Assembly (NCBI GenBank): GCA_019187405.1
Contig: JABAQZ010000022.1
Coordinates: 37,088-101,087 of the forward strand
Direction: 5' to 3'
Origin: Ignavibacteria bacterium
GTDB lineage: Bacteria; Bacteroidota; Ignavibacteria; Tepidaquicellales; Tepidaquicellaceae
DNA: 64,000 nucleotides
The translations under genes and the position numbers were made by a program. Under the pieces are notes generated by a model. That model searched no databases. It was not told where the DNA came from and saw only the letters and a list, made by a program, of their open reading frames with translations. Shown piece after piece: positions 26,903 to 35,119 of the stretch; position 1 is the stretch's first letter; every line of letters starts with the position of its first letter.

Positions 26903-28570
26903 ATGTCAAACAATAAACAAAAACTTGAGCTCACGTGGATTGGAAAAAATAATCCGGAATATGATATCTCGAATATTGAACCTAGGATATTAGAAGAAAA
27001 TCCGGAACTTTCAAATTGCAAGAATGATCCGAATACGGAAAATATGATTATTCACGGTGATAATCTCCTTGCACTTAAAGCGCTACTTCCCGAATATGAA
27101 GGAAAAGTTAAATGTATCTATATTGATCCACCATATAATACAGGCAATGCATTTACAGATTATGATGATAATGTTGAACATAGTACATGGCTTTCATTGA
27201 TGAAACCACGATTGGAGTTACTTAGACTATTATTAATGAATGATGGATTAATTTTTGTTCAAATCGATGATAATGAACAAGCATATCTAAAAATACTAAT
27301 GGACGAAGTCTTTGGTCGTGAAAACTTCATCACAAATATTTGTGTTAAAATGTCTCATTTAAGTGGTGTTAAAATGTCCCATGTAGAAAAAAAATTACCG
27401 AAAATAAAAGAATACATAATGCTGTATTCGATTAATAAGGATAAAAACAAAATAAATCCAATCTATATACAAACTTCTTGGAATGAATCACTTGAGAGAT
27501 ATAATCAATTTATTGTGAACATAGAAGAGAACTACAAAAATTGGATAGTTAAACCAGTAAGGCGAGTAGCTATTGAGCAAGGTATAGATTTAAATTCAAA
27601 AGAAGTATTCGAAAAATTTCTTATTGAGAATGCTAAATCAATTTTTCGAACAGCACGCAATCGTTCACTTGAGGTTACGGGCGTCCGAAATAAGTTTTAT
27701 CAAGTTATTTCTGCTCGAGGGTTAAGTAAATTTGTATATAATGATGAAGAAGTTTTGTTTGCAATTGAAAAGTTAATTGAAATTGATGGAAAATTGGTGC
27801 CAGGAAATCCTCTTGGTGACATATGGTTGGATATTGGAATAAATAATTTACATAATGAAGGTGGAGTTGATTTTAGAAACGGGAAAAAACCAGAAAAGCT
27901 AATTGAAAGAATCCTTACAATGTCATCTGAAAAAGGCGACTTAATTTTGGATTCTTTCCTTGGCTCTGGAACAACAGCAGCGGTGGCTCATAAGATGAAT
28001 CGAAAATATATCGGCATTGAAATGGGCGACCACGCTTACACTCACTGCAAAGTACGATTGGATAAAGTTATAGACGGAACAGATCAAGGAGGAATCAGCA
28101 AAACTGTGGAATGGAAAGGCGGTGGTGCATACAAGTTTTATCAACTTGCTCCAAGTTTTATTACAAAGGATGAATTCGGTAATACAATCATTGATGACTA
28201 TTATAATGACACCAAACTTATTAAGGCAATGTGCAAACTCATGAACTTTACCTATAAGCCAAGCCAGACCGAATATTGGAAACATGGTGAAGGACAAGGC
28301 AAAAATTATTTGTATATAACCACTCAACTTTTAACAAGTGGTATGGTTCAGCAGATTGCTGCTCATCTTGCCGATGGAGAATCACTTATTATTTGTCCAA
28401 AGAAGTTTGAACCGGGGGCAGAAAAAATTGACAGTCGAATTACAATTAAGAAGATCCCTCAATCAGTCTTAAAGGCATGTCAATTTGGTAAGAAAGAATA
28501 TTTACTCCCCATTAAAGAAACCTCAATTGAAGAAGTTGAGATTGAATCAGACGAGGAGGAAGAAGAATAA
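26903..28570 (+). CDS. Adenine-specific DNA methyltransferase (type III Mod-like)
   Basis: 555 residues. Motif IV DPPY occurs in CIYIDPPYNTGNAF (about residues 71-84), and motif I, DSFLGSGTTAAVAHKMNRKY, lies near residue 350. The order DPPY before FxGxG is the beta class typical of type III Mod subunits. The middle part should hold the target-recognition domain. It is followed after four bases by the Res-like gene and preceded by the SNF2 gene. It would modify host DNA on N6-adenine; the recognition sequence cannot be read from the protein. Confidence 0.85.
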   Translation: MSNNKQKLELTWIGKNNPEYDISNIEPRILEENPELSNCKNDPNTENMIIHGDNLLALKALLPEYEGKVKCIYIDPPYNTGNAFTDYDDNVEHSTWLSLMKPRLELLRLLLMNDGLIFVQIDDNEQAYLKILMDEVFGRENFITNICVKMSHLSGVKMSHVEKKLPKIKEYIMLYSINKDKNKINPIYIQTSWNESLERYNQFIVNIEENYKNWIVKPVRRVAIEQGIDLNSKEVFEKFLIENAKSIFRTARNRSLEVTGVRNKFYQVISARGLSKFVYNDEEVLFAIEKLIEIDGKLVPGNPLGDIWLDIGINNLHNEGGVDFRNGKKPEKLIERILTMSSEKGDLILDSFLGSGTTAAVAHKMNRKYIGIEMGDHAYTHCKVRLDKVIDGTDQGGISKTVEWKGGGAYKFYQLAPSFITKDEFGNTIIDDYYNDTKLIKAMCKLMNFTYKPSQTEYWKHGEGQGKNYLYITTQLLTSGMVQQIAAHLADGESLIICPKKFEPGAEKIDSRITIKKIPQSVLKACQFGKKEYLLPIKETSIEEVEIESDEEEEE

Positions 28571-28574
28571 TTTT

Positions 28575-31394
28575 ATGAATCCTGAAGAAGCAATCAAATA
28601 TATAAATGGTGCAATGAGTCTCCGAGCACCACAAGCAAAGAGTTTAGAACTTTTTGCAAATTACTTACAGTCACCTCCGGGGCAAAAATTATTAGGTCGA
28701 ATGAATAAAGAAACGCGAGGCAATCTTGCAGAAATACTTTCTGAAAGTAAAGAATATTTTAAGACTATTCCCGATACAAGGGAGTTTGAAGAATTTGAGA
28801 GAAAATTTCCGGCTTATACATTTGCACTCGCTACAGGAGTTGGTAAGACAAGACTGATGGGTGCTTTCGTTACCTATTTGTTCTTGGTATATAATATCCA
28901 GCACTTTCTAATTGTTGCTCCAAACCTAACGATATATCGAAAGCTGCATGATGACTTTGGTAAAGCAAATAACCCCAAATATGTCTTCAAAGGGATTCAG
29001 GAAATAAATATAAATACGGCAAAGGTTATCACTACTGAAAATTATACCAATCAACGAGGAACACTTTTCGGAAAACAGATCGAAATAAATATTTTCAATA
29101 TCCAACAATTCGCACAAAAAGATATGACCAATGAGCGTGGAATAACAAAAGCATGGGAGACAGCCGGAGAGTCATATTTTGATTATTTAAAAGGGCTCGA
29201 TGACTTAGTAGTAATGCTTGATGAAGCGCACCATTATCATGCTGATGCGGCTCTTGGCGCGTTTGATTTAATGGATCCCTTATTTGGTTTAGAAATGACC
29301 GCTACACCATATCTTGGTACACAAGGCACAGGTAGAAATGCACGACAGATTAAAATGAAAAACGTCTTGTATTCATATAATCTTGGAGATGCGATTCGTG
29401 GAAAGCTCGTTAAAGACCCATGGGTAGGAACAGAAGCAGACGTTGACTTCAGTCAATTTGATCCTGATTCAATTGAAACCGATGCCCGTAAATTACAGTT
29501 GGCTGCTTTCTTTCATGAGCGAGCCAAGAATGCTCTCAAAGAATATGCAATGGAAAACAATAAACCGGTTGTAAAACCGGTGATGTTGGTTGTCGCAAAA
29601 AACATTGATCATTCTAATCAACTCAAAACTTTGATTGATAGCGATAATTTCAGAGGCGGGGAGTTTAAAGGAAAAGTTATTGAAATAAACACACGACAAC
29701 GCGGAGAAGAATCCGATGAGAATATTTCACAATTAGTTTCTCTTGAACACCCGGACAATACCATTGAAATAGTAATCCATGTAAATATGCTCAAAGAAGG
29801 ATGGGATGTTACAAATGTATATACAATTGCTCCATTGCGCGAGGCAGCAGCAGCAATTTTAACAGAACAAACTATCGGTCGAGGTTTACGATTACCATAT
29901 GGAGAACGGACGGGAGTGCCTTTAGTTGATAGACTGGTCATAGTAGCTCATGAACAGTTTTCAAGAGTTGTTGCACTTGCGAAGGATTCTCCGTTAATTC
30001 AGGGACAAGTGGAGCAGATTTCAGAAAAAGATACTAAGGAAATTAAAACACTAACTGAAGTTCAGCCGGTAATACTTGATGTTGTAAAAAATGAGATTAC
30101 TAATAATGAAGTAGTGATGGAGGAAGTGTATAAAAAAGTGAAGGAGAGTGTTTCCAGTGTACCTCAGTTTGATTCTATGGCTCAGGCAATACAGGAAAAA
30201 ATTATTGAAAATAAAACAAATGAAATTATTAACGGATTGACCAAAGAAACAACAAAGAATCTAACATTTTCTTATTTTCACAAGCAAGAGTCAACACCTC
30301 AGGCAGAGTTATCTTTTGGACCCGATACTTTGTTTGGTTCTTTTAGTAATGAAGCAAAGGATGAGCTTAATAAGATTGCACAAAAATCCGGAGAAGTTAT
30401 GGAGAAAAGAAATATAGCAATTCCACGGCTGATCCTTACTCCTAACTTTGGAGAATTGGTAATAAACCCTTTCGATTTAGATACGAGTGTTCTTCGATCA
30501 TATACAAATGAAAGAGCAATTCTGGAAGAGCAGTTACAAAATGAAAGCAATAGAAACTTATTTGATGAAGATATTCCCGGAAGGAGAAAAGTAGAGTTAA
30601 CCAGAATTACAAGTTTTGGCAAGCACAATCGACAAACTCCTCAAAGTACAATAATCGCATCACTTCTTGATTTTGCTTTAGTGGATTATGATGATCCAGC
30701 ACAAAAGGATTTATTATTGAAATTAGCCGATCAGGCAGTTGAACATTATCGAATAAAAGCAATAGACGAAGATAACCTGGCACTAATTGTGGAGAGTAAC
30801 GCCCGTTCAATCGGCGAAGACATTTATAATCAAATCTTAAAACATAAGGAATTAAAATCTGAAGGATATCTGGAATCAAACATTGGAGAGCCGAAACCAT
30901 ATTTAGAGCAATACAATATTTCAGAGTCACTTGGTGAAAAGGTTGTATCTCTTGATTCGCAAGTTGATACATTTAGTGCAAAGTTGCTGTATGGGTATTT
31001 CCAAAAAGCCTGCCATTCGAAATACAGATTTGATTCTTCGGATGAAGCTCGTCTTGCATATCTACTTGATAGAGATAATTCAGTTGAAGACTGGCTGCAT
31101 CCGGCACCCAATCAATTTGAAGGATTATACTGGAGAGATGCGGAAGGAGAGTCACATCATCGCTATGAACCGGATTTTGTAGTAGAGTTTGAAAAAGAAA
31201 TTGTGATGGTTGAAGTAAAACCGGAGGGTGAAATTAGTAATCCGGATGTACAGGCTAAAAAGCAAACTGCTGAAAAATACTGTGAAATTGTAAATAAGAA
31301 TATTGGAAAGTTTGGGATTATAAAACCGTGGAGGTATGTGATTGTGCCGACTAGTAGGATAACAATTAGCTCGACTGTGGAGAGTATATTATAG
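28575..31394 (+). CDS. Type III Res-like helicase-nuclease
   Basis: 939 residues from the ATG at 28575, four bases after the Mod stop; a longer frame from 28485 overlaps Mod and is unlikely to be the start. Helicase motifs: FALATGVGKTRLMGAF (about 83-98), VVMLDEAHHYHAD (about 212-224), GLEMTATPY and EQTIGRGLRLPYGERT. The C-terminus has a PD-(D/E)XK nuclease signature: RYEPDFVVEFEKE followed by VMVEVKPEGE (about 862-884). It should be the cleaving subunit of the operon. The presence of an extra SNF2 helicase differs from simple Mod-Res type III systems. Confidence 0.85.
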   Translation: MNPEEAIKYINGAMSLRAPQAKSLELFANYLQSPPGQKLLGRMNKETRGNLAEILSESKEYFKTIPDTREFEEFERKFPAYTFALATGVGKTRLMGAFVTYLFLVYNIQHFLIVAPNLTIYRKLHDDFGKANNPKYVFKGIQEININTAKVITTENYTNQRGTLFGKQIEINIFNIQQFAQKDMTNERGITKAWETAGESYFDYLKGLDDLVVMLDEAHHYHADAALGAFDLMDPLFGLEMTATPYLGTQGTGRNARQIKMKNVLYSYNLGDAIRGKLVKDPWVGTEADVDFSQFDPDSIETDARKLQLAAFFHERAKNALKEYAMENNKPVVKPVMLVVAKNIDHSNQLKTLIDSDNFRGGEFKGKVIEINTRQRGEESDENISQLVSLEHPDNTIEIVIHVNMLKEGWDVTNVYTIAPLREAAAAILTEQTIGRGLRLPYGERTGVPLVDRLVIVAHEQFSRVVALAKDSPLIQGQVEQISEKDTKEIKTLTEVQPVILDVVKNEITNNEVVMEEVYKKVKESVSSVPQFDSMAQAIQEKIIENKTNEIINGLTKETTKNLTFSYFHKQESTPQAELSFGPDTLFGSFSNEAKDELNKIAQKSGEVMEKRNIAIPRLILTPNFGELVINPFDLDTSVLRSYTNERAILEEQLQNESNRNLFDEDIPGRRKVELTRITSFGKHNRQTPQSTIIASLLDFALVDYDDPAQKDLLLKLADQAVEHYRIKAIDEDNLALIVESNARSIGEDIYNQILKHKELKSEGYLESNIGEPKPYLEQYNISESLGEKVVSLDSQVDTFSAKLLYGYFQKACHSKYRFDSSDEARLAYLLDRDNSVEDWLHPAPNQFEGLYWRDAEGESHHRYEPDFVVEFEKEIVMVEVKPEGEISNPDVQAKKQTAEKYCEIVNKNIGKFGIIKPWRYVIVPTSRITISSTVESIL

Positions 31395-31719
31395 CTTAAA
31401 ACCCAATTAAAATTAAATTAGAGAAAATGAATTCTGATATAAATAATTACTTAATTCAAATTTTAAATAAATATCAAGCAAGGGATTTGTCAATCCATTT
31501 TTTTGACTTAACACAATTAGAAACCATTCTCAAGGAATGTTAAATTTAGAGAGGGAAGAATATATCTTGGAAATAAGGATCACGAGATGGGGTATTTTCT
31601 TGATAATTGGAATTTGATTAAATAAAATTTTATCGAAAATAAGTTATAAAAATAAATCGATGAAAAATAAATTATAGATAAAAAATGAATACTTTACTAT
31701 AAGTAATTTCTTTCGCAAT
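31395..31719. other. Short AT-rich gap after the restriction operon
   Basis: A 325-bp gap. It contains one possible 38-codon frame on the + strand (31427-31543, MNSDINNYLIQILNKYQARD then a short amphipathic tail) preceded by GAGAAA, which may be a remnant. No terminator with a clear stem and T-run was seen. Confidence 0.35.
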
Positions 31720-32462
31720 ATGAAAAAAGAATTCACAATCAAATCTCGTGGATTATTCTCGCCTAAAGATGATCAACCCTTCAAAGTAAGCCGTTCAGGA
31801 ATTGAGCTCTTTGTAGAGTGCCCTTGTTGTTTTTATCTCGATAAAGTAAAAGGCATTCGACGACCTTCCAGCCACCATTCAATATCAATAAAGCCGTTGA
31901 TACATTACTTAAAAAAGAGTTTGATCTTCATCGTGCTAACCAATCACCTCATCCTCTAATGTCTGATAATGGAATAGATGCCGTGCCATTTGCTCACGAG
32001 AATATGGATCTGTGGCGAGAGAATTTTAAAGGAGTACAATACTTGCATGAACCAACAAATCTTTTGATCATAGGTGCAGTTGATGATATTTGGATCAGTG
32101 CTAAAGGAGAACTGATTGTCGTTGATTATAAAGCAACTTCAAAAAATGAAGAGGTAAATCTTGATGCAGAGTGGCAAGATGGGTATAAGCGACAAATGGA
32201 AATTTATCAGTGGTTGCTTCGCAGACTAGGATTTATGGTTTCAAGTACCTGTTACTTTGTCTATTGTAATGGCAAGACAGACCGGGATGGTTTTAATGGG
32301 AAAGTTGAATTTGATATTTCTATCATTCCCTATACCGGAAATGATTCCTGGATTGAAACAACGTTAATGGATCTTAAGAAATGTCTTCTTCGTAAAAGTA
32401 TTCCCAAGGCTAGCAAAGACTGTGAATTCTGTGGCTATGCACACATACGTGCAGCTGCTTAA
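31720..32462 (+). pseudogene. RecB/Cas4-like PD-(D/E)XK nuclease, one-base frameshift
   Basis: Two overlapping frames make one protein of about 247 residues. The first gives MKKEFTIKSRGLFSPKDDQP, then VSRSGIELFVECPCCFYLDK. At AGCCACC (near 31869) one base appears lost, and the second frame continues (FNINKAVDTLLKKEFDLHR) to the stop at 32462. The nuclease core is LLIIGAVDDIW and ELIVVDYKAT. Cys residues at both ends (CPCC and CEFC) resemble the Fe-S cluster ligands of Cas4/AddB-type nucleases. No Cas gene or CRISPR repeat is present. It may be a defence-associated nuclease, inactive unless the frameshift is a sequencing error. Confidence 0.7.
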
Positions 32463-32574
32463 AAGGAATAAAGTTAGGCGTCGATTGCTAAACGTGGTAA
32501 CTAATTAATTTAAACAAAATAAGTGAACTCATGAGAAAAGTCCGCTTATCAAAAACTAGAAAGGATAAAACCAT

Positions 32575-32742
32575 ATGACATTTGAAATAACAAAAGATAA
32601 CAATGGAGGAAGAACGAGTTATCTCGAATTTGATTGTGGCAGAAAAATAGACTTAAACGTCGAAGAAACTGCCGAGTTTGAGGCAAAAGTAAGGCACTGG
32701 TTAGAAGTAGCTAAATGGATGGAGGATACAGAAGAAGATTAA
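32575..32742 (+). CDS. Small hypothetical acidic protein
   Basis: 55 residues (MTFEITKDNNGGRTSYLEFD, then an acidic helix ending VAKWMEDTEED) preceded by AAAGGATAAAACC. The predicted fold is a beta hairpin plus one helix. Its stop directly abuts the stop of the convergent HD-domain gene. No homologue recognised; composition and ribosome binding site favour a real gene. Confidence 0.5.
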   Translation: MTFEITKDNNGGRTSYLEFDCGRKIDLNVEETAEFEAKVRHWLEVAKWMEDTEED

Positions 32743-33009
32743 TCACTTAGATAATCTTCCCAAAACTCCTCTCTTTTCAAGTATGTCCCTAGTCACTTTC
32801 TTCTCAGCAATACTATCCTCAATGGTGTCGTGCAAAATGCCTGCAGAAATAGTATCTTCATCAGCTCCAGCACGGGAAAGAATAATACCTACAGTCAGAG
32901 GATGTGTAATATAGGCGATGTCTTTCCCTTTTCGCTTTTGTTTCTGATCAATATCGTGTGTTTCAATCGCAAATTTAATCGCGGAGCTGATTTTATCGCT
33001 ATAATACAT
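32743..33009 (-). CDS. Truncated HD-domain (SpoT/RelA-like) protein
   Basis: 88 residues. SSAIKFAIETHDIDQKQKRK then IAYITHPLTVGIIL and SAGILHDTIEDS are the first helices of the HD hydrolase domain of RelA/SpoT-type proteins, including the HD pair in LHDTIED. The chain stops soon after (LEKRGVLGRLSK), where a full HD domain would continue for 60 or more residues. It is therefore probably a fragment, or a small alarmone-hydrolase-like protein lacking the last metal ligand. It runs leftward, against the surrounding genes. Confidence 0.6.
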   Translation of the reverse strand: MYYSDKISSAIKFAIETHDIDQKQKRKGKDIAYITHPLTVGIILSRAGADEDTISAGILHDTIEDSIAEKKVTRDILEKRGVLGRLSK

Positions 33010-33494
33010 ATTTTTGATGGATATAATAAACCGAAGCCTTAGTTACCTTAGTAAGGGGATACATTACTATGTATCACAGTAGATACTATCCCGAAAATAG
33101 GAAAATTGCAAGGTGAGTGATATTTTTTTAGGAATTTTCTGAAAGTTCTTCTTTTGATTACATTAATGCAGCTGATCGTGAAGAGCTTATTGGGTTTTCT
33201 GTCGAATTTATAAGATTTGATATACTAATGGGATAAACCGCTACTACATCTCGGGCATAAGTCCTGTGGTATAAGTTAACTGTTATTTGTATGCGTGAAA
33301 TCTCGAAAGGGATAAAGCGGTAAGCCGTAGTAAGCGACATACAGAGACGACTTCAGTTAGCTTAGACATTATGCAGGAGTTAGGTCGTGAAAAAAACTTC
33401 TGTATATGTTTGCGGTTTATAGGATGTAGCAAAAGGTTAGCACTAAACTGAGCTGACCTTTTTGCGTATTTAAATTTACGCTGAGTAACGCCCA
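33010..33494. other. Non-coding stretch with several inverted repeats
   Basis: No full gene. Near the HD gene start lies an inverted repeat GGGATA/TATCCC (33056-33092) that could be its operator. A 34-codon open piece at 33132-33236 (EFSESSSFDYINAADREELI) looks like the end of a lost gene. The part from 33280 to 33430 has no frame and may encode a structured RNA ending at the hairpin at 33431-33463. Confidence 0.4.
33431..33463 (+). terminator. Terminator-like hairpin, copy 1
   Basis: AAAAGGTTAGC pairs with GCTGACCTTTT (11 bp with one G-T), followed by T and GCG. The same stem and the 3' sequence GCTGACCTTTTTGCGT recur at 43816-43850, 47 bp before the start of the primase-like gene. Confidence 0.6.
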
Positions 33495-34820
33495 GTTTAC
33501 TCATATTAAAAGGTAACCGTAGTAGTAGTAATCTTTTTTTTTCTTTTTTGCTACTTTTTTCTTTTCTTTTGTTAACAATGTTAATAATGTTAATATCCTC
33601 ATTTTTATTTTCATATGATAGTTAACTATGTACCAGCTTGAGCTTTTCTTTGATCCTTCTTTGAAGTTCAAAAGGATTGAGTTTATTTCTTAACCGGATT
33701 AATTCTAATTTCTTTTCCTCGTCTATGTAAATTGTATCGCATAATCTTTCAAACGGTGTCTTCGGCTTATCATGTATCTTCTTTATTTTTGAACCAATTC
33801 GTTTTTTTGATTTCAGTTTTGTCGATGCAATAAAAAAATTAACTAACCAATACAATTCATTTTTGTAAATATTATTTAACTGTTCAACCTGATTTGGCTT
33901 ATCTAATCTGTCATATCCTATATACTGTCTAACTATTGTCCAGTTCTTTTCCTCAATATGAGAATTGTCATTTTTGTGATATGCTCTTGAGCGTGTATAA
34001 CTTACCGGAGGAGTTCTGTTCTTGAAATACTTAAGAAGCCTATAGTTCATAAACTCTTTACCGTTATCGCAATCAAATCCTTTTAGTTTGAACGGTAGCG
34101 TCAGCTCAATTTCTCTGATAGCTTTAAAAGTATTTGTTTCTCCTTTTCCCCACACTGCTCTTTGAATCGTCCACCCAGTCGCTATATCAACCATGTTTAC
34201 TGTATTTGTATATTCACCACTTACATTGCTTCCACAATGGGCTACTGTATCAACTTCTACAAATCCCGGACGGCTTTCATTCCATTGTTCTGTTTTTATT
34301 GGTATTAATTCTCGTATCATTGACCCCGGACGCGTTGTGCTAAGACCTCGCTTCTCATATCTGCCACGAAATGATGACAATAATCTGTCTATTGTAGCCG
34401 GAGATATTTCTCGTAATAGAGTCTCTTCTTTTTTTGTTAAAATGTTCTTTTCGCTTTTATAACATGTAATCCAATATGGTATTATCGCTTTCAGTCGTGG
34501 AGAACATATTAAATTTGTTGACATCCATAGGTCTTTCAAAAATTGTACTATCCCTGACGTATTGTACTTTGCTTTAGGACCGGGTTTGAGCCTCTTCTTA
34601 ACTTTGATACTTAAAGATTTCTTGTTGATTAATCGTATTGCATACTTACGATTGTACTTGCATATCCTGCAGAACTCGTCAAGTATTTTTTGCTTCTCTT
34701 CCTTATTTTCTTTTAAATATCTCTTTCTAATTTCTATGAGATATTCGTTTTTTGATTTTTTGCTCATAATTCAACCGGGTTTTTATTTTTATAACACGGT
34801 TACATTTATTATGAGTAAAC
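33495..34820. mobile_element. Insertion sequence with 25-26-bp inverted repeats
   Basis: GTTTACTCAT...GTAACCGT at 33495-33520 is matched in inverted orientation by ACGGTTACAT...GAGTAAAC at 34796-34820 with three differences including one gap. Between them is a single transposase gene. No target duplication directly abuts the repeats. Confidence 0.8.
33622..34767 (-). CDS. DDE (rve-type) transposase
   Basis: 381 residues. An N-terminal helix-turn-helix region (KYNRKYAIRLINKK, then KPGPKAKYNTSGIVQFLKDL) precedes an integrase-fold catalytic core. The likely triad is Asp in FVEVDTVAHCG, Asp in LKGFDCDNGKEFMNY and Glu in NDNSHIEEKNWTIV. It is intact and full length for the IS481/ISNCY (IS1202-like) type of transposase; the exact family name is uncertain. 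It is enclosed by imperfect inverted repeats. It interrupts the island between the HD fragment and the Rhs gene. Confidence 0.8.
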   Translation of the reverse strand: MSKKSKNEYLIEIRKRYLKENKEEKQKILDEFCRICKYNRKYAIRLINKKSLSIKVKKRLKPGPKAKYNTSGIVQFLKDLWMSTNLICSPRLKAIIPYWITCYKSEKNILTKKEETLLREISPATIDRLLSSFRGRYEKRGLSTTRPGSMIRELIPIKTEQWNESRPGFVEVDTVAHCGSNVSGEYTNTVNMVDIATGWTIQRAVWGKGETNTFKAIREIELTLPFKLKGFDCDNGKEFMNYRLLKYFKNRTPPVSYTRSRAYHKNDNSHIEEKNWTIVRQYIGYDRLDKPNQVEQLNNIYKNELYWLVNFFIASTKLKSKKRIGSKIKKIHDKPKTPFERLCDTIYIDEEKKLELIRLRNKLNPFELQRRIKEKLKLVHS

Positions 34821-35050
34821 GAACTATATTTTCAACATAGATGGGTTACATTTAATTTGATTAAATGCGACGCTGAGTAGGATGAATTATTTTCTCTTGA
34901 TAATTATAAAACTTAAATTTAATTTTTAAAAAAAAGTTTATAGCAAATGCAACTTTTAAGGGAAAACAAATAATGAATCTTGCAAATTTAATATCACCTC
35001 AAAAATTACTTTTTATGATTTCAGTTTGTAACACTTTTCCCTGAAAAGTA

Positions 35051-35080
35051 TTGAAATAATAAATTGTTGCAGTACACTTT
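35051..35080 (+). promoter_or_regulatory. Possible promoter of the Rhs gene
   Basis: TTG at 35051-35053, 19 bp, then TACACTTT at 35073-35080, close to the Bacteroidetes TTG/TAnnTTTG pattern. The gene starts 40 bp downstream. Confidence 0.35.
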
Positions 35081-35119
35081 TTTACAGAACTTTAATAAGT
35101 AAGTAAATAAATAATTATT

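Noticed and set aside
23749..32462. DISARM or BREX system
   Set aside because: SNF2 helicase and adenine methyltransferase recall DISARM class 1, but no DUF1998 (DrmB) or phospholipase D protein is present, and no PglZ or BrxC-like gene for BREX.
31720..32462. CRISPR-associated Cas4
   Set aside because: No CRISPR array or other cas gene is found anywhere in the window; the protein is called RecB/Cas4-like only.
33477..34879. ACGCTGAGTA direct repeat as target duplication of the IS
   Set aside because: The copies lie 8 and 49 bp outside the inverted repeats rather than abutting them, so they are not a target-site duplication of this element as bounded.
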